Shown here: piece after piece, positions 49,830-60,419 of the stretch | How positions within the stretch are numbered: position 1 is the stretch's first letter | How the letters are laid out: each line of letters opens with the position of its first letter | DNA from: Calocera cornea HHB12733 | Lineage: Eukaryota > Basidiomycota > Dacrymycetes > Dacrymycetales > Dacrymycetaceae | DNA: 64,000 nt | Direction: 5' to 3' | Assembly (NCBI GenBank): GCA_001632435.1 | Contig: KV423984.1 | Location: 79,296-143,295 of the forward strand | Program-made: the position numbers and the translations under genes | The notes under the pieces: model-generated | The model's input: the letters and a program-made list of their open reading frames with translations, nothing else | What the model was told of the DNA's origin: nothing | Databases searched by the model: none

Positions 49830-50252
49830 TGGAGGCGTGGTGGAACAGGAATTGAAGGGAGAAGCTTGCGGGAACGAGCGAACGGGAGAGCTGAGGGAGC
49901 AGATGAGTCAACCACGCTAGCGAGCAGTGCCTTATGACACAGCTCACGTGGTTGGAAGACCAAAGTGGATTCGCGAAGCCTCATGTGCTTGCTACATATG
50001 GAACCTCATTCGTGTCCACGACGCGATGAGCCCGATAGAAGAACATCAGTCCTTTGGCATGACAGCGCATGGTTCTTATATCCAACACCGCATCTCCCAG
50101 ATATCTCGCTCAGAAGGACCTCTCACTACCGTCCCACCGCACCGACTCCCTTCCCCTCCCTTCCACCCTAACCCTCGACCGGTGCCTGCCTCTCGTTACT
50201 GCTGCCGATGCGCTCCACATCCGCCTTCTCTGCAACTGCTGTACTTCCTCGC
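49830..50252. other. Spacer between F-box-like gene B and SDR 2
   Basis: About 420 nt, pyrimidine-rich between 50110 and 50180. No gene was recognised. Confidence 0.4.
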
Positions 50253-51128
50253 CTACTTCATACCCCCCATCCGCCTGTACATCGCCTCCTGCCTCGGCTT
50301 GTCGATCTTCTCGTAGTTGGCCAGCGTCACGGGTCCGACAGGGATATTCTCCTCGCCGGCGAGGAGGCCATCCCAAGCATGGGCGGTGAACTCGTCAAGC
50401 GGCATACCTAGGCGTGGGTCAGTGGATGGTGATGGAGAAGAAGGAGGGAGAGGCGCACCGATGGACCGCCCGTTCTTGATGTCCGGCTGGTGCTTCTCGT
50501 CGTGCAGCTCGGTCTGCACGGCAGGCGGGAAGATCTCGATGACCTTGACGCTCGTGCTGTGTCCCTTGTCAGCGTTCGCTCGTCAACGGTCGGAAGGCAA
50601 ATAGTCGCACTCCTTGAGCTGCACACGCAGACTCAACCAGAACTGGTGCAGAGCCGCCTTCGTAGCGCAGTAATTGGGCGCCCTAGCCATCGGCACCAGC
50701 GCCAGCCCCGAGCTCATAGCGACCACTGCGGCCTTGGGCTGCTTGAGCAGCTGCGGGAGGAAGTACTTGAGGACGTGCAGATAGGCGACGTAGTTCGTGT
50801 CGATCTCTAGGTCGATCTGGGCGAGGTCGACCGTCTCCGGGTGCGCAAAGTCGAATCCGCGCTGGATGCCGCTGTTGAGGACGATGCAGTCGAGCTGCGG
50901 GAAGTCGGTCACGATGGACGTGGCGAACGCGGGGATGGACCCATGGTCTGAGATGTCGTGTACGCGGTAGTGCGCGTTGGGCACGCCCGAACAGAGGGCT
51001 TGCAGGTTCTCCTCCCGCCGGCCGGTGACGACGACCGTCTTGCATGCGTGGAAGAGCTGTTTGGCGAGCGCTTCGCCGATGCCGGAGGTCGCGCCGAAGA
51101 TGAGGACGTGCTTGTACGGGAAGGCCAT
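50253..51128 (-). CDS. DltE-like short-chain dehydrogenase/reductase
   Basis: Three exons on the minus strand: 51128-50611, 50556-50459, 50407-50253 (256 aa). ATG 51128 is chosen because the first codon of the longer frame (51164) is GTG, and it places the motif LIFGATSGIG right at the N-terminus. Other SDR landmarks are VVVTGRREENL, VLNSGIQRG, the Ser of AMSSGLA, and YCATKAAL with the catalytic Tyr and Lys. This is a classical SDR close to the bacterial DltE/fungal oxidoreductase group. The substrate is unknown. Exon 2 restores SVKVIEIFPPAVQTELH, a typical C-terminal SDR block. Confidence 0.87.
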
Positions 51129-51813
51129 GGCGGTGTCCCTGCGACTCGCTGTGGGCTGGTACACGGTGAAAAGGAGGTGAGATCGGAGTTACTGTGCATA
51201 TTGGGCATTCCTATGATACAGTACTGTTCCGGATGGCGGATGAATGAAAGGGTGCGCGGAAACCCTCGGCCCACGTCTCAAAGCGGCAAAACAGCATTGA
51301 CGTCACGCGCCTTCCTACCTCCGTTCCTGCGACCTCGGCGTTATGATATGGAGCTCCAATGCTGCTCACACCAATTCGCCTTGTTCTATACAGCTTTCAG
51401 TCCAATGGAACAGCTTCTTTCAGCTAGAAGTGATGGATCAAATTCCATTGTTCCGCTCCGCACAGCCGAAAGGCCGCACATCGGGGAAGAGTGGCTTCCA
51501 CATTATTGACTCAGGCTTGATGTCGGGGTTGCCGTCACACGCACTCCGGCTCAGGGGGTTTCCTTGCGCGTCTCACGTCTGAGAGTGGCTCGTGCATAGC
51601 AGCTGCTAACATCGATTCCTCTTCGGATACTTAATTGATCAATATTGAGGTACTGTAGCGTAACACAAATCCCGGGCTTCAACCTCAACATTCCCCTTCA
51701 TATCGGTCTGCCTCGGCTTGAAGGTCAACCAGGGGGGTGTGACAGGCGGCCTCGTGGGTCGTTAATCCCAACCTCTGATGCTCTTCTGCAGCGATGAGCA
51801 GCAACGCCCCCGC
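51129..51813. other. Spacer between SDR 2 and the NLR pseudogene
   Basis: About 690 nt. It holds the promoter of SDR 2 at its left end. No gene, repeat or RNA gene was recognised. Confidence 0.4.
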
Positions 51814-54800
51814 CTACGCATACCGACGCAAGCCTCGCGTCGCCTTTGTGAGTAACCAAGTCGAGGTCGCTGCATTGTGTGCAGCCCCTAGTTGACGGAA
51901 TGCAGCTTGGGCGGTCGTCAGCATCTGCGCCGCTTCTTCAAAACGACACTACATGAGGAGCGAATCGCCAAGTGTTCCTCTACAATTCGCCGCGCCCAGA
52001 GGATCGCCCCGCTTGTCAAACACTGACGTCGCATGTTTGAGCAGGTCCATGGCTTCTTGGTAATGTCCTTGAAGCCCTAACACATTGCCGACGTTGCCTG
52101 CGCAGTTGGCCCAACTGAGCAGGTCGCCAATTTTCTCGAAGGATGCCATCGCCGCTGTCAGCGTCTTGGCCGCCTCTTCGTACTGACCCTGGGCAACAAG
52201 AACCTCCCCGAGGCGCTGTGTACAATCCGCAACGTCCAGACCGAACATCTCGTAGGTGGCTTTGGCCGTGTTGAGCATGTTTGTTGCCTCTTCATGGCGT
52301 CCCTGCATGAGGAGCAGGGTGTCGATATTCTTGGTGCAGTTTGCGACACCCAACGTGTCGCCAATGTCCTGTAACGCAGAGCGAGCTGCATCCAACATAT
52401 GAAGCGCCGCTTTGTACCGACCCTGCATGAGAAGCACGTTGCCGAGGTTCTTCGATCAACTCGCCATGCCGAGTTGATCGCCAAGCTCCTCAAAGGTCGA
52501 TTGGGCAACCCTCAGAGTATCCATCGCCTCCCGAAATCTTCCCTCTCGGAGGAGCATACCACCGAGGGGTTCGGTGCAATTTATGACACCGACTGGATCA
52601 GTGATTTCTTGATATGCTGATTGTGCGTTTTTCAGCATGTCTGTGGCTTCTTCATACCGCCCTTACTTGAACAGCACATTGCCCAAGGTCTTCGCACAGT
52701 TGGCCACGCCGCGTGAGTCCCCGCACGTATCGAAGCCTTCTCGCGCGGCGATCAAGATCTTTGTCGCCTCCTCATTGTCTCCTTGGCGGGTTAAAACTTA
52801 AGATCCGACCCAACCAGAAGATGATTTCTGCGAATAATTGGCCCGGTGCCGTGCCTTCAAGTCCGGCCCTTGCCTCATGCAGCAACGGGACGCAATCGCC
52901 GTTCCCTGCCAGATATGCACTGGAGACCCTGCCAATCGTGGCGAGTGCTAGCTTCGGTAGAGCCTCATTTGGAGCGCAAGTTGACGGTTGAGGATTATTG
53001 TGCGCTGTATTCGTCGATCTCTGTCCGGATTTCTCTACTTTCCACAGGAACAACATTGTTGCGTTGACGTTGCCGAAATCGCTCGATAGATGCGGTACTG
53101 TTCCCGTATGTATCGCATTGCCGAGAGGGTTTGGAGCTTCCCGTGATGCAGGGAAGGTCGTTGCATAGTTCCGCAGATCGTTGAGCACCGAGTCCCGCGG
53201 TGGAGAGTCTTTCAAGAGGAAGTCTCGGATTGGCGATAACAGTCGAATGCGGTCGCCTTGTCGGATTGCGAGAGCAGTTCGGACAAGAAGCAGGGCTGTC
53301 ACTGTGACGGACTCTTTCAGAGACGGGAACGTGCTGGGCAGGGCTTCCATGGTCACACCGTCGGGGAGTAAGCAGAAGGCAGACAGGAGAACGAGCGCTT
53401 CGGGGTGCAAGCGGATGGCGTGGGAGGAGAGGGAGACACGAATGGAGACCTTCAAGCTCCTCTTCTTTGTGTCGCCTTTGCCGACACATAGGAGGCCCGT
53501 TGCTTCTCGGTCGTGAGCCTCGAGAAGCTGGGTCGGAGTCAAGATGTTGCCTTGACGGACCATAAGGTATCTCGCAAGCGGCAGACCCTCAAGTCTGTTG
53601 AGGAACTTGTCAAGATTGTCATCGTGGTTTCCTCCCAGCTCGGTCCAAACTTTGCGGGCAGCATCGACCGGTAAGCAATCGAAAGGAGGGATCGGTTCCC
53701 AGCGCAACCTGCCCGATGGTAACGTCCCCCGCATAGTGATGATGAGCGAGAGCGTCGGGATCCCCGCCAAGCGGACCAGTAGTTGTTCGATGCTTTCGCT
53801 ATCCGTAGAGTCGATTTCCGTTTCGAGGTTATCGAGGACAAGGAGAGCGTATGCCGCATCCTGTCCTTCCCTCGCAAGTACTGTGAACACTGCTCGTCGG
53901 GTATCGGTCGTTGTCCTCAGCCCCAGCGCTGCAGCGAGCTCATTGAGAAGGCCGTCGGTGGACGTGATAGCTTCGCATGAGATGAAACGTCTGCGTCTAC
54001 GAAACTCCTGCTTGACTCGTTCATCATGTATCACGGACGTTGCCAGTGTTGTCTTCCCCATCCCTCCGGTCCGAGAATCGGCATGCGTGCAGCGTTGTTG
54101 TCTACCAGCTTCCGTACGATTAATTGCAATATACCATCTCTCCCACAGAAGATGTGAGGCAATGGCGGTACATCGGGCGGTGGAAGGACATTCATGCTGG
54201 GAATGACACATTAAATTGCGTCATGGACCTGAACAGAGTGGCTCACACGTCAGGGGTGATGCTACCTTCAAATCGCAGCTGGGCAAACTGTAATCCGAAA
54301 TCATCGATGCGCCCTCCCAGCCCATCCGTTTTCCCACATGTCTGAACGGCCATAGTGCACGTCTCAATGTTGTGTACTTCCTGGTGGAGGCTCAACATAG
54401 CGCGAATGACACGGCAAGAGGTTGCACGCACCGCAAACTGACGCCGGAGCTCATCCAATTGGTACGTTAGCTTGGCCATCCTCTTCTGCCTCTCCGCACT
54501 GTGGAGGAACTTGACTTCATGTCTTGCATCATGTTCTCCCAGAAATCCTTGTATCTGGGCCGAGAGTCTGACAATACTCCAATGTCAGCTCGAGCACACG
54601 CCGTGCACCCTCGACGTACGTTTGCAAGCTCTCATATGTCCGTTGAATAAGCTCACTGTCCGTTTGATCCTGGCGGACGGGAGAGAGTATGTTGCAGTTC
54701 ACCCAGTTCAGCTTCTCATGTAGATCTTGATACGTTTCGCGCAATGCAGAAATGTCCTAGGACACATCAAAAGTGAGTCGGTTGATGCATGTTCGGGATG

Positions 54801-55000
54801 GCATCCACACAAACCTCGGAGGCACCACTCAGATCTGCCAGCACATCCACCACTTTTCCGGCCCTGTTCTCTAATTTGTTCCAGACGCATTGTAGAAGCT
54901 CCTTCTTTCGGCGGTACGAGCTTGTTGTCTTTGAGCCGGCAGACACAGTGGCTGAGCGCGCCATTCCGCTGGAAGCATTGTCTACCGCGATAGGCGACAT
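51814..55000 (-). pseudogene. Degenerate NLR-like STAND gene (NB-ARC/TPR type)
   Basis: Relics of the whole NLR layout can be read on the minus strand. The N-module runs from ATG 55000 (MSPIAVDNASSGMARS), with the YQDLHEKLNWVNCNIL block near 54700. The NB-ARC region holds GGMGKTTLATSVI, LLVLDNLE and ITMRGTLP, and TPR-type repeats run from 52800 to 51814. Breaks: a one-base loss just before the P-loop near 54066 puts ARMPILGP and GGMGKTT in different frames. A second frame change lies near 52790. In-frame stops occur inside the repeats at 52663-52665, 52456-52458 and 51949-51951. The repeat frames otherwise read through cleanly, so decay is recent. Sequencing error cannot explain five separate lesions. 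Confidence 0.87.
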
Positions 55001-56053
55001 TGTATCTTTCGCAGCTCTGATATTGCACGCATTGCCAGGTGTTGGATCGCATAGCTTTAAATCGTATTAGATTGAGATCAATATTAGGCATGGAGGGTAT
55101 ATGAAGCGGTCACAGCGGGCAAGTGGGCAAGAAAGGAGACACGTGGGGAGAGACAAAGCCGAGGAGGGCGCCGGTGTGCGTCTGTCTGGCTCTCAGCGGG
55201 TGGGGCACCACTGCGCCGTAGGCTGGGATCCTCTTCCCTGGGAGAGCAGCGAATCCGATGGGAATGTACAGCAGTACATAATAGCCGGCACCCGCCATGG
55301 AGCCGGGCAGGACGTCTTGATAGAGCGGGCTGCGGTACGAGGCACACAAGGCAATGTCCCGTTGTTGTGGTAGACGGTGCCCATATCTTAAGGATCTTCA
55401 GGGCCTCATGGAGTAGTTTGCTGTACAGAGACGCATTGTCGGGAATGGAGAAGAGGCCAATGACTGGGCAGCGCGTTGTGCAACTCGCTTCCACTGATCG
55501 TGGTTGTGCACAGCGAGGCGAAACCCTGCCAAGCGGGAGGAATCCAGCAGAGGCGACTGATCGTACTATCATTGCATTTGATGTTGACTGTCATCGGGAG
55601 GAGCGCCTTTGCTGAAGGGAGCGACGGGGAAGTCGAACAGAGGCTGATTCAGTCCATGAGTCTGTGGGAGAATAGGGCATGGCCGAGAGAGAGGACGAGA
55701 GCCGTGAGCCGTTCGCTTGAGCTGCGCGCGAAGAGATGCGGGATAGTCGCTCAGATTCCCTGATCCACATAAGCCGCAATGTCCGCAACGATATCACGTA
55801 TCCAATATATTATGATCCCCTCTCCCGTGGTGGAAGCCGGAGAGCGGACAGATTGTTTAGCCCAACAATGAACAGAGAGTGAGGATGATGAACTAGGAGG
55901 GCTGTTGCCAACGTTGGCTCACGGAAGCAATTCACCCCGTGTGAAATCTGAAATCTGAGCACAATTTTGGCGCCGACGTCCGAAATCCACTCTGCGCCTG
56001 TCGTTCCCCACGTCCGCCACCTCACCCAGCGCCGTCGCCCAGCGTAGTGCACG
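55001..56053. other. Intergenic region, nothing recognised
   Basis: About 1.05 kb between the NLR pseudogene and NOP10. Overlapping short open frames occur on both strands without family resemblance. The right end should hold the NOP10 promoter. Confidence 0.4.
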
Positions 56054-56394
56054 ATGCATCTCATGTACACGCTCGACGAGAACGGCAACCGGGTGTACAC
56101 GCTCAAGGTGCGTTTCTTGTGTCCTTGCCAGGAAGAGGGGGATGTGCGCTGACCCAGAGCGCAGAAAATCACCCCCGCGGGCAAGGTGACAAAGTCTGCG
56201 CATCCCGGTGCGTCCCTCGCCCTGTCCTACCCGCCCTGTGGTAGAGCGTGCAATGCGCAATGCAATGCTGACCCTCCACTGTCTGTCTGTCTGCAGCCCG
56301 CTTCTCCCCAGACGACAAGTTCTCCCGGCACCGCGTCACCATCAAGAAGCGCTGCGGGATCCTGCTGACCCAGCTGCCCGCGCGGCCGATGTAA
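56054..56394 (+). CDS. NOP10: H/ACA ribonucleoprotein subunit NOP10
   Basis: Three exons: 56054-56107, 56165-56207, 56297-56394, giving 64 aa, exactly the size of eukaryotic NOP10. The protein starts [19 protein letters not shown], then TKSAHPARFSPDD and the basic [16 protein letters not shown], all family hallmarks. NOP10 is a core subunit of H/ACA snoRNPs, with dyskerin/Cbf5, Nhp2 and Gar1, which pseudouridylate rRNA and snRNA in the nucleolus. The gene is too short for ordinary ORF finders because its longest exon is 98 nt. It converges with COQ1. Confidence 0.95.
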
Positions 56395-57151
56395 TCCCGC
56401 CTCCGCCTCCCACGACTCTGGACAATGACAGTCCCCGATGTGATCTCTGCCGGAGTTGGAGGCGAGCAGGTAGAGGGTGCGGGGCCGCGGGAGAGCGTTG
56501 AGCAGGGGATGGAGTGCGGGCATGCGGGTGGAGCGCCCAACCCCGGCAGGGGCCGTCGCTGCTGGCACTACCCACTCCGCTGCGGGCCATCAGTGCGCTG
56601 CACCCACGCTGTATTGTACGATAACACCCATCTATCTAATTGCCGATCCTCTTTCTATACTCGTACTTATACTCTGACTGTGCGGCTGGCTGGGGCGAGG
56701 CCCGCTGCTGGTGGCCTGCCAACCAGCAAGATTAACCAGCACAGCGCATATCGGCGCGAGCGACAGCCGCTCCGTGCTGCCATGTATATCGAGCACCCCA
56801 CGCCGCACGGTCTCCCTCCCCAGGCAGCCCGCCAGCCCTCGGGAAAGCATGCGTGAGATGCGATTATGCAGATAGTGTACGGTCGGTTTCTACGTCTAGC
56901 GGGCTGGCCAGGCCCGTGCGGCAACGGCCACTGCGGGTACGTTGTCCATCGTTTACGGCGCAGGCTGGCCATTTTGCTCCTCCTCTTCCTCTCCCTCTCC
57001 CTTTGACACAATCGCTGTGCTCCCTCCCCTCCGCCCCCCGCACAGCCGGTCCCGCCCTCTCCAGCGGCAGCCGGAGTACCGCCCTCCCCCTCCTCCCTTG
57101 CGCCCCTCAGCGGTCGGGTCTACCCCCAAGCGACTCTCCCCTCACCTCACC
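56395..57151. other. Convergent spacer between NOP10 and COQ1
   Basis: About 760 GC-rich nt. Longer open frames exist on both strands, but they lack family resemblance and are expected by chance at this base composition. A short CTCACC repeat lies near 57141-57157 at the COQ1 stop. Confidence 0.45.
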
Positions 57152-58879
57152 TCACCTCGACCTCTCGAGCACGTCCACACTGAGCTTCCTGAGCGCCTCG
57201 CGCGCCGCGCTCTCCGGCAGGCGCGCGAGCGCGTCGCACGCGGCGTTCACGTGCTGCTTTGCGAGCTCGCGCGTGCGCGGGATCGCCGAGGAGGCGTGGA
57301 TGAGCTGGAGTGCCTGTGCGAGAACGGGGGTGGTCGGTCAGTTATTTGAGCTGCGGGTGGGGGGCGGGCGAGGCGAGGCAAGGCAAGGACGGGATGGGGG
57401 AGGGATGCGCTGTGGGAGGGACCGGAGGGGACGACCGCCGCCGGTGCTGCGGAAAGGGGAAAGCGAAGAGCAGCAAGCACCGACCACGCACCTTTGGCAC
57501 ATCGCCGACGCCCTCAAACTTGCGCGCGACGAGCTCGCCCATCTCCCCGTGCTCCTCCCAGCAGAACAGCGCGGGCGCGGTGGCGAGCCCCAGGCGGAGG
57601 TCCGCCCCGTCGCTCGGCTTGCCGAGGAGCGCGGAGGAGGAGGTGAAGTCGAGCATGTCGTCTACTAGCTGGGGGAGGGGTTAGCTTGGGATGCGGGGGG
57701 ATGCGGGCACCGGGCACCGGGCACCCGCTGGGGGGCGGGTCGGATACGCGGGACGGGGCCGGGGCCGGGGCCGGAGCAACGCAACGCAACGCAACTTACC
57801 TGGAAAGCGATTCCGAGATTCCTCCCAAAAGCATAGGCGACGTCCCTGACCTCGAGGCCGCCGTCCAGCCGGCCGCCTCCTCCAAGGATGACGCCCGCGC
57901 GGGCGGACTTTGCCATGAGGGAGGCGGTCTTGAGGTAGGTTTTCTGCATGTATTGGTGCCATGCTTGGGCTAGGGCGGTTGTGCTCGGGGTTGGGGAGGC
58001 TGGGGTGGGGAGGGAGGGGAGGGCGGGGAGGGGCGTCGGAGGGGGAGGGGACGGGGTGAGCGCCAGAGGCCGCATCTGCATTATCTCGCCCTCGACGAGG
58101 TTGGAGATGACGGTTGCGAGGAGCTCGACGACCTCGAGGCTGCCGAGCCGGGCCAAGGCGGCGCTCGCTCTGCCCAGCAGGAAGTCTCCGCCGAGGACGG
58201 AGAGCTTGTTGCCGAATGCCGCGGGGGCGCTGGGGGCGTTGCGCCGGACGGGGGACGAGTCGACGACGTCGTCGTGGAGGAGGGAGGCGACGTGGATCAT
58301 CTCTGTGATCTCTGCGAGGCGGCGCTGGGTGGGGAGGATGTACGGCGGGTAGGGAGCGCTGAGCGGGTCGAGGGTTGGGGCTGCTGGGGCCGGTGCGGGG
58401 GGTGTGGGGGGCGCGAGGAGGAAGGGGGCCGAGAATGCTGCGGAGGACTCTGGCATGTGCGGGTTGTGGTCGTTGAGGACGTCGTTGGCCGTGAGGGGGT
58501 CGTCCATGTCGCGCTCGGCGTTGGGCTGCTCGCCCAACCACTTTAGGCGGGGGAAGTCCGGGGAGAGGCCGTTGGTGGCCTGTGCCATGAGGAGGACGAC
58601 GAGGGGCCTGACGTGCTTTCCCTCGGCCTGGAAGTAGTACTTTGCGACGGTGTCGAGGGAGGGGTGGCCCGAGCCGAGCAGGGCGGTGATGTTGGTCCGG
58701 AGCAGCGCGAGCTCGCGGTGCACGATCTGGCGCGGGTCGGGCGAGGCGGGGCCGGGCAGCGGGGGGACCACCGTGGCCGAGGCAGACTTTACGGCGGAGG
58801 CCCAGGCGGAGGCGGCGCGGCGGGCGTGGGCGAACGCGCTGCTGAGCCGGGGCGTCCGCAGGCCCGTGAGGGGATGCAT
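57152..58879 (-). CDS. COQ1: Mitochondrial trans-polyprenyl diphosphate synthase (ubiquinone side chain)
   Basis: Three exons on the minus strand: 58879-57800, 57668-57492, 57313-57152 (472 aa). The enzyme elongates prenyl diphosphates to the long chain attached to ubiquinone, in mitochondria. The first 40 residues are Arg/Ala/Ser-rich with no acids (MHPLTGLRTPRLSSAFAHARR), a good presequence. The family core has GKHVRPLVVLLMAQA, the first Asp-rich motif LLHDDVVD, GNKLSVLGGDFLLGRA, and, at the exon 2 start, the second Asp-rich motif LVDDMLDF. A Pro/Ala-rich insert (about residues 135-175) precedes the first Asp-rich motif, and another (PSPPPPTPLPALPSLP) lies near 265-290. Longer frames that extend past 58879 or run antisense are shadows of the high GC content. 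Confidence 0.92.
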
Positions 58880-60419
58880 CGCGGCGGCGGCGGCGACTGC
58901 TGCGGGGGTGAGACAGCAGGAGCGCGGCGGGAGGGACAGTGCCGGACGGGACCAGCGAGCAGCGCGGGGGCGAGTGAGCGAGTGCGAGTGTGAGTGCGAG
59001 TGCGAGTGAGCAGCAGCCTTGGGCACCTGGGGCACGGGCACAACACCGACCACGACGACGCGCAATTTCCATCCCATCCCCGCGCGTTCACTATGGACAG
59101 CAGTGGCGCGCACACACCCTCCCGGAGGTAATTCACACGCCCATGCAAATCGCCGCCTCCGAGCTCGCTTCCTTCTTCCAACGCCCGCACACAACGCACG
59201 TCATATCACTCATTGGCACGTTCTTCTGCGCCCGCTGGCAAAGGAAGGCAGGCAATCATTCATATCATTCATGACCGCCCATCCACCGTCCACTATGTCC
59301 ATATCGGCCTGGCCAACAGGCTCTGGTTCTGTTCCCAATACCTTGACTGAATCGCACAGTCACATATCCCTGGCATACCCCTTGCGTGTGGGCGGATGCA
59401 GGGCAATCGCACGATGCTGAGGGCGATCTGCCGATCTGCGCGTACGGGTGGGTCGTACGACCTCGGGGCACTGGGACTGCCTGAGCGGCATCCACGCCTG
59501 CAACATCATCGCAAACCTACCTCTGCTCGACGTTTAACGAGGGATTATTGACCGCCTTATGGGGCGACGATTGACGCTCTTCTTGCGGACGCTGCAGTTA
59601 TAACTTAACTTAACTTATCCCCTAACTAATTGTCTCGCTCCATCCGGCGTAAGTATACCGTACCCGATCCAGCGTATTGCACGCTTCCCATACCTCCTCC
59701 CTGCAGCTCCCGCCTGTACTACAGTACAGTGCATATACATGCTACCTCCGATCTCGATGCCTATGATGCCTTCCGACAATACTGTAGCAATATTCACCCG
59801 GCTATGGCCAGGAGGCTGTGCTGTCGCACTCCGCATGCGAAAACTCCGCATTCAGCACTGCTCCGCGGTGGTCGAAAATGTTTTTTCACATAACTTACCG
59901 ACAATAATAATAATAATATGGGGCGGGCTGCGCAGCGGCACCCGCGTCACCGGGTTAGCTGCTGCGCCAAGCTCCGCCAGCCGTCAAAACCTGTCAGACC
60001 AGCCCGGTCAAATCGTCAGACTCATCCCACTGTCGTCAGCACCTGCTCGTGTGCTCCCGCAGTCAGTCACTAGAGCCGAGACCCACGACGGGAGACGACT
60101 GTGGATCGATCGCGGGTACAGGTACAATATTCATGGTCATAGTTAGCCGGTGTATAGGGTTGGAAATGTCCATGGGTCGGTCGGTGCTCGTCATCCGTCA
60201 CCGGGCTCTGAGATCGTGATCACGGACTGAAACTAGACTCCGATATCAAAAATTGAGCTCCGACAAGCACTTCCAGGTGCTTCCACTACGGAGGCAAGTT
60301 GTCACTTGATGAGTACCTAGGTCGCGCGTAAGTAGTACAATACTGACTCTATTCTTCCCCGCCGTGCCCATCCCGCCTCGCTGAACGCCTTCAGCCCCTA
60401 CATCTTCATCCCGGCCAGG
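58880..60419. other. Intergenic between COQ1 and NLR 6, with short simple repeats
   Basis: About 1.5 kb without a supported gene. A 6-bp GAGTGC/GAGTGA tandem lies at about 58973-59010 in the COQ1 upstream region. An AACTTA repeat lies at about 59603-59618, and an AATAAT microsatellite at about 59902-59918. Confidence 0.5.

Noticed and set aside
51129..51164. Longer N-terminus for SDR 2
   Set aside because: The first codon of the longer frame is GTG, not ATG. The ATG at 51128 places the Rossmann motif at its usual distance from the start.
55084..55572. 162-codon minus-strand frame between the pseudogene and NOP10
   Set aside because: Composition is rich in Arg, Pro and Cys as in random GC-rich frames, with competing frames on the other strand and no family resemblance.
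57681..59072. 463-codon minus-strand frame overlapping COQ1
   Set aside because: It is out of frame with the conserved prenyltransferase motifs, has extreme Arg/Pro composition and is explained by high GC content.
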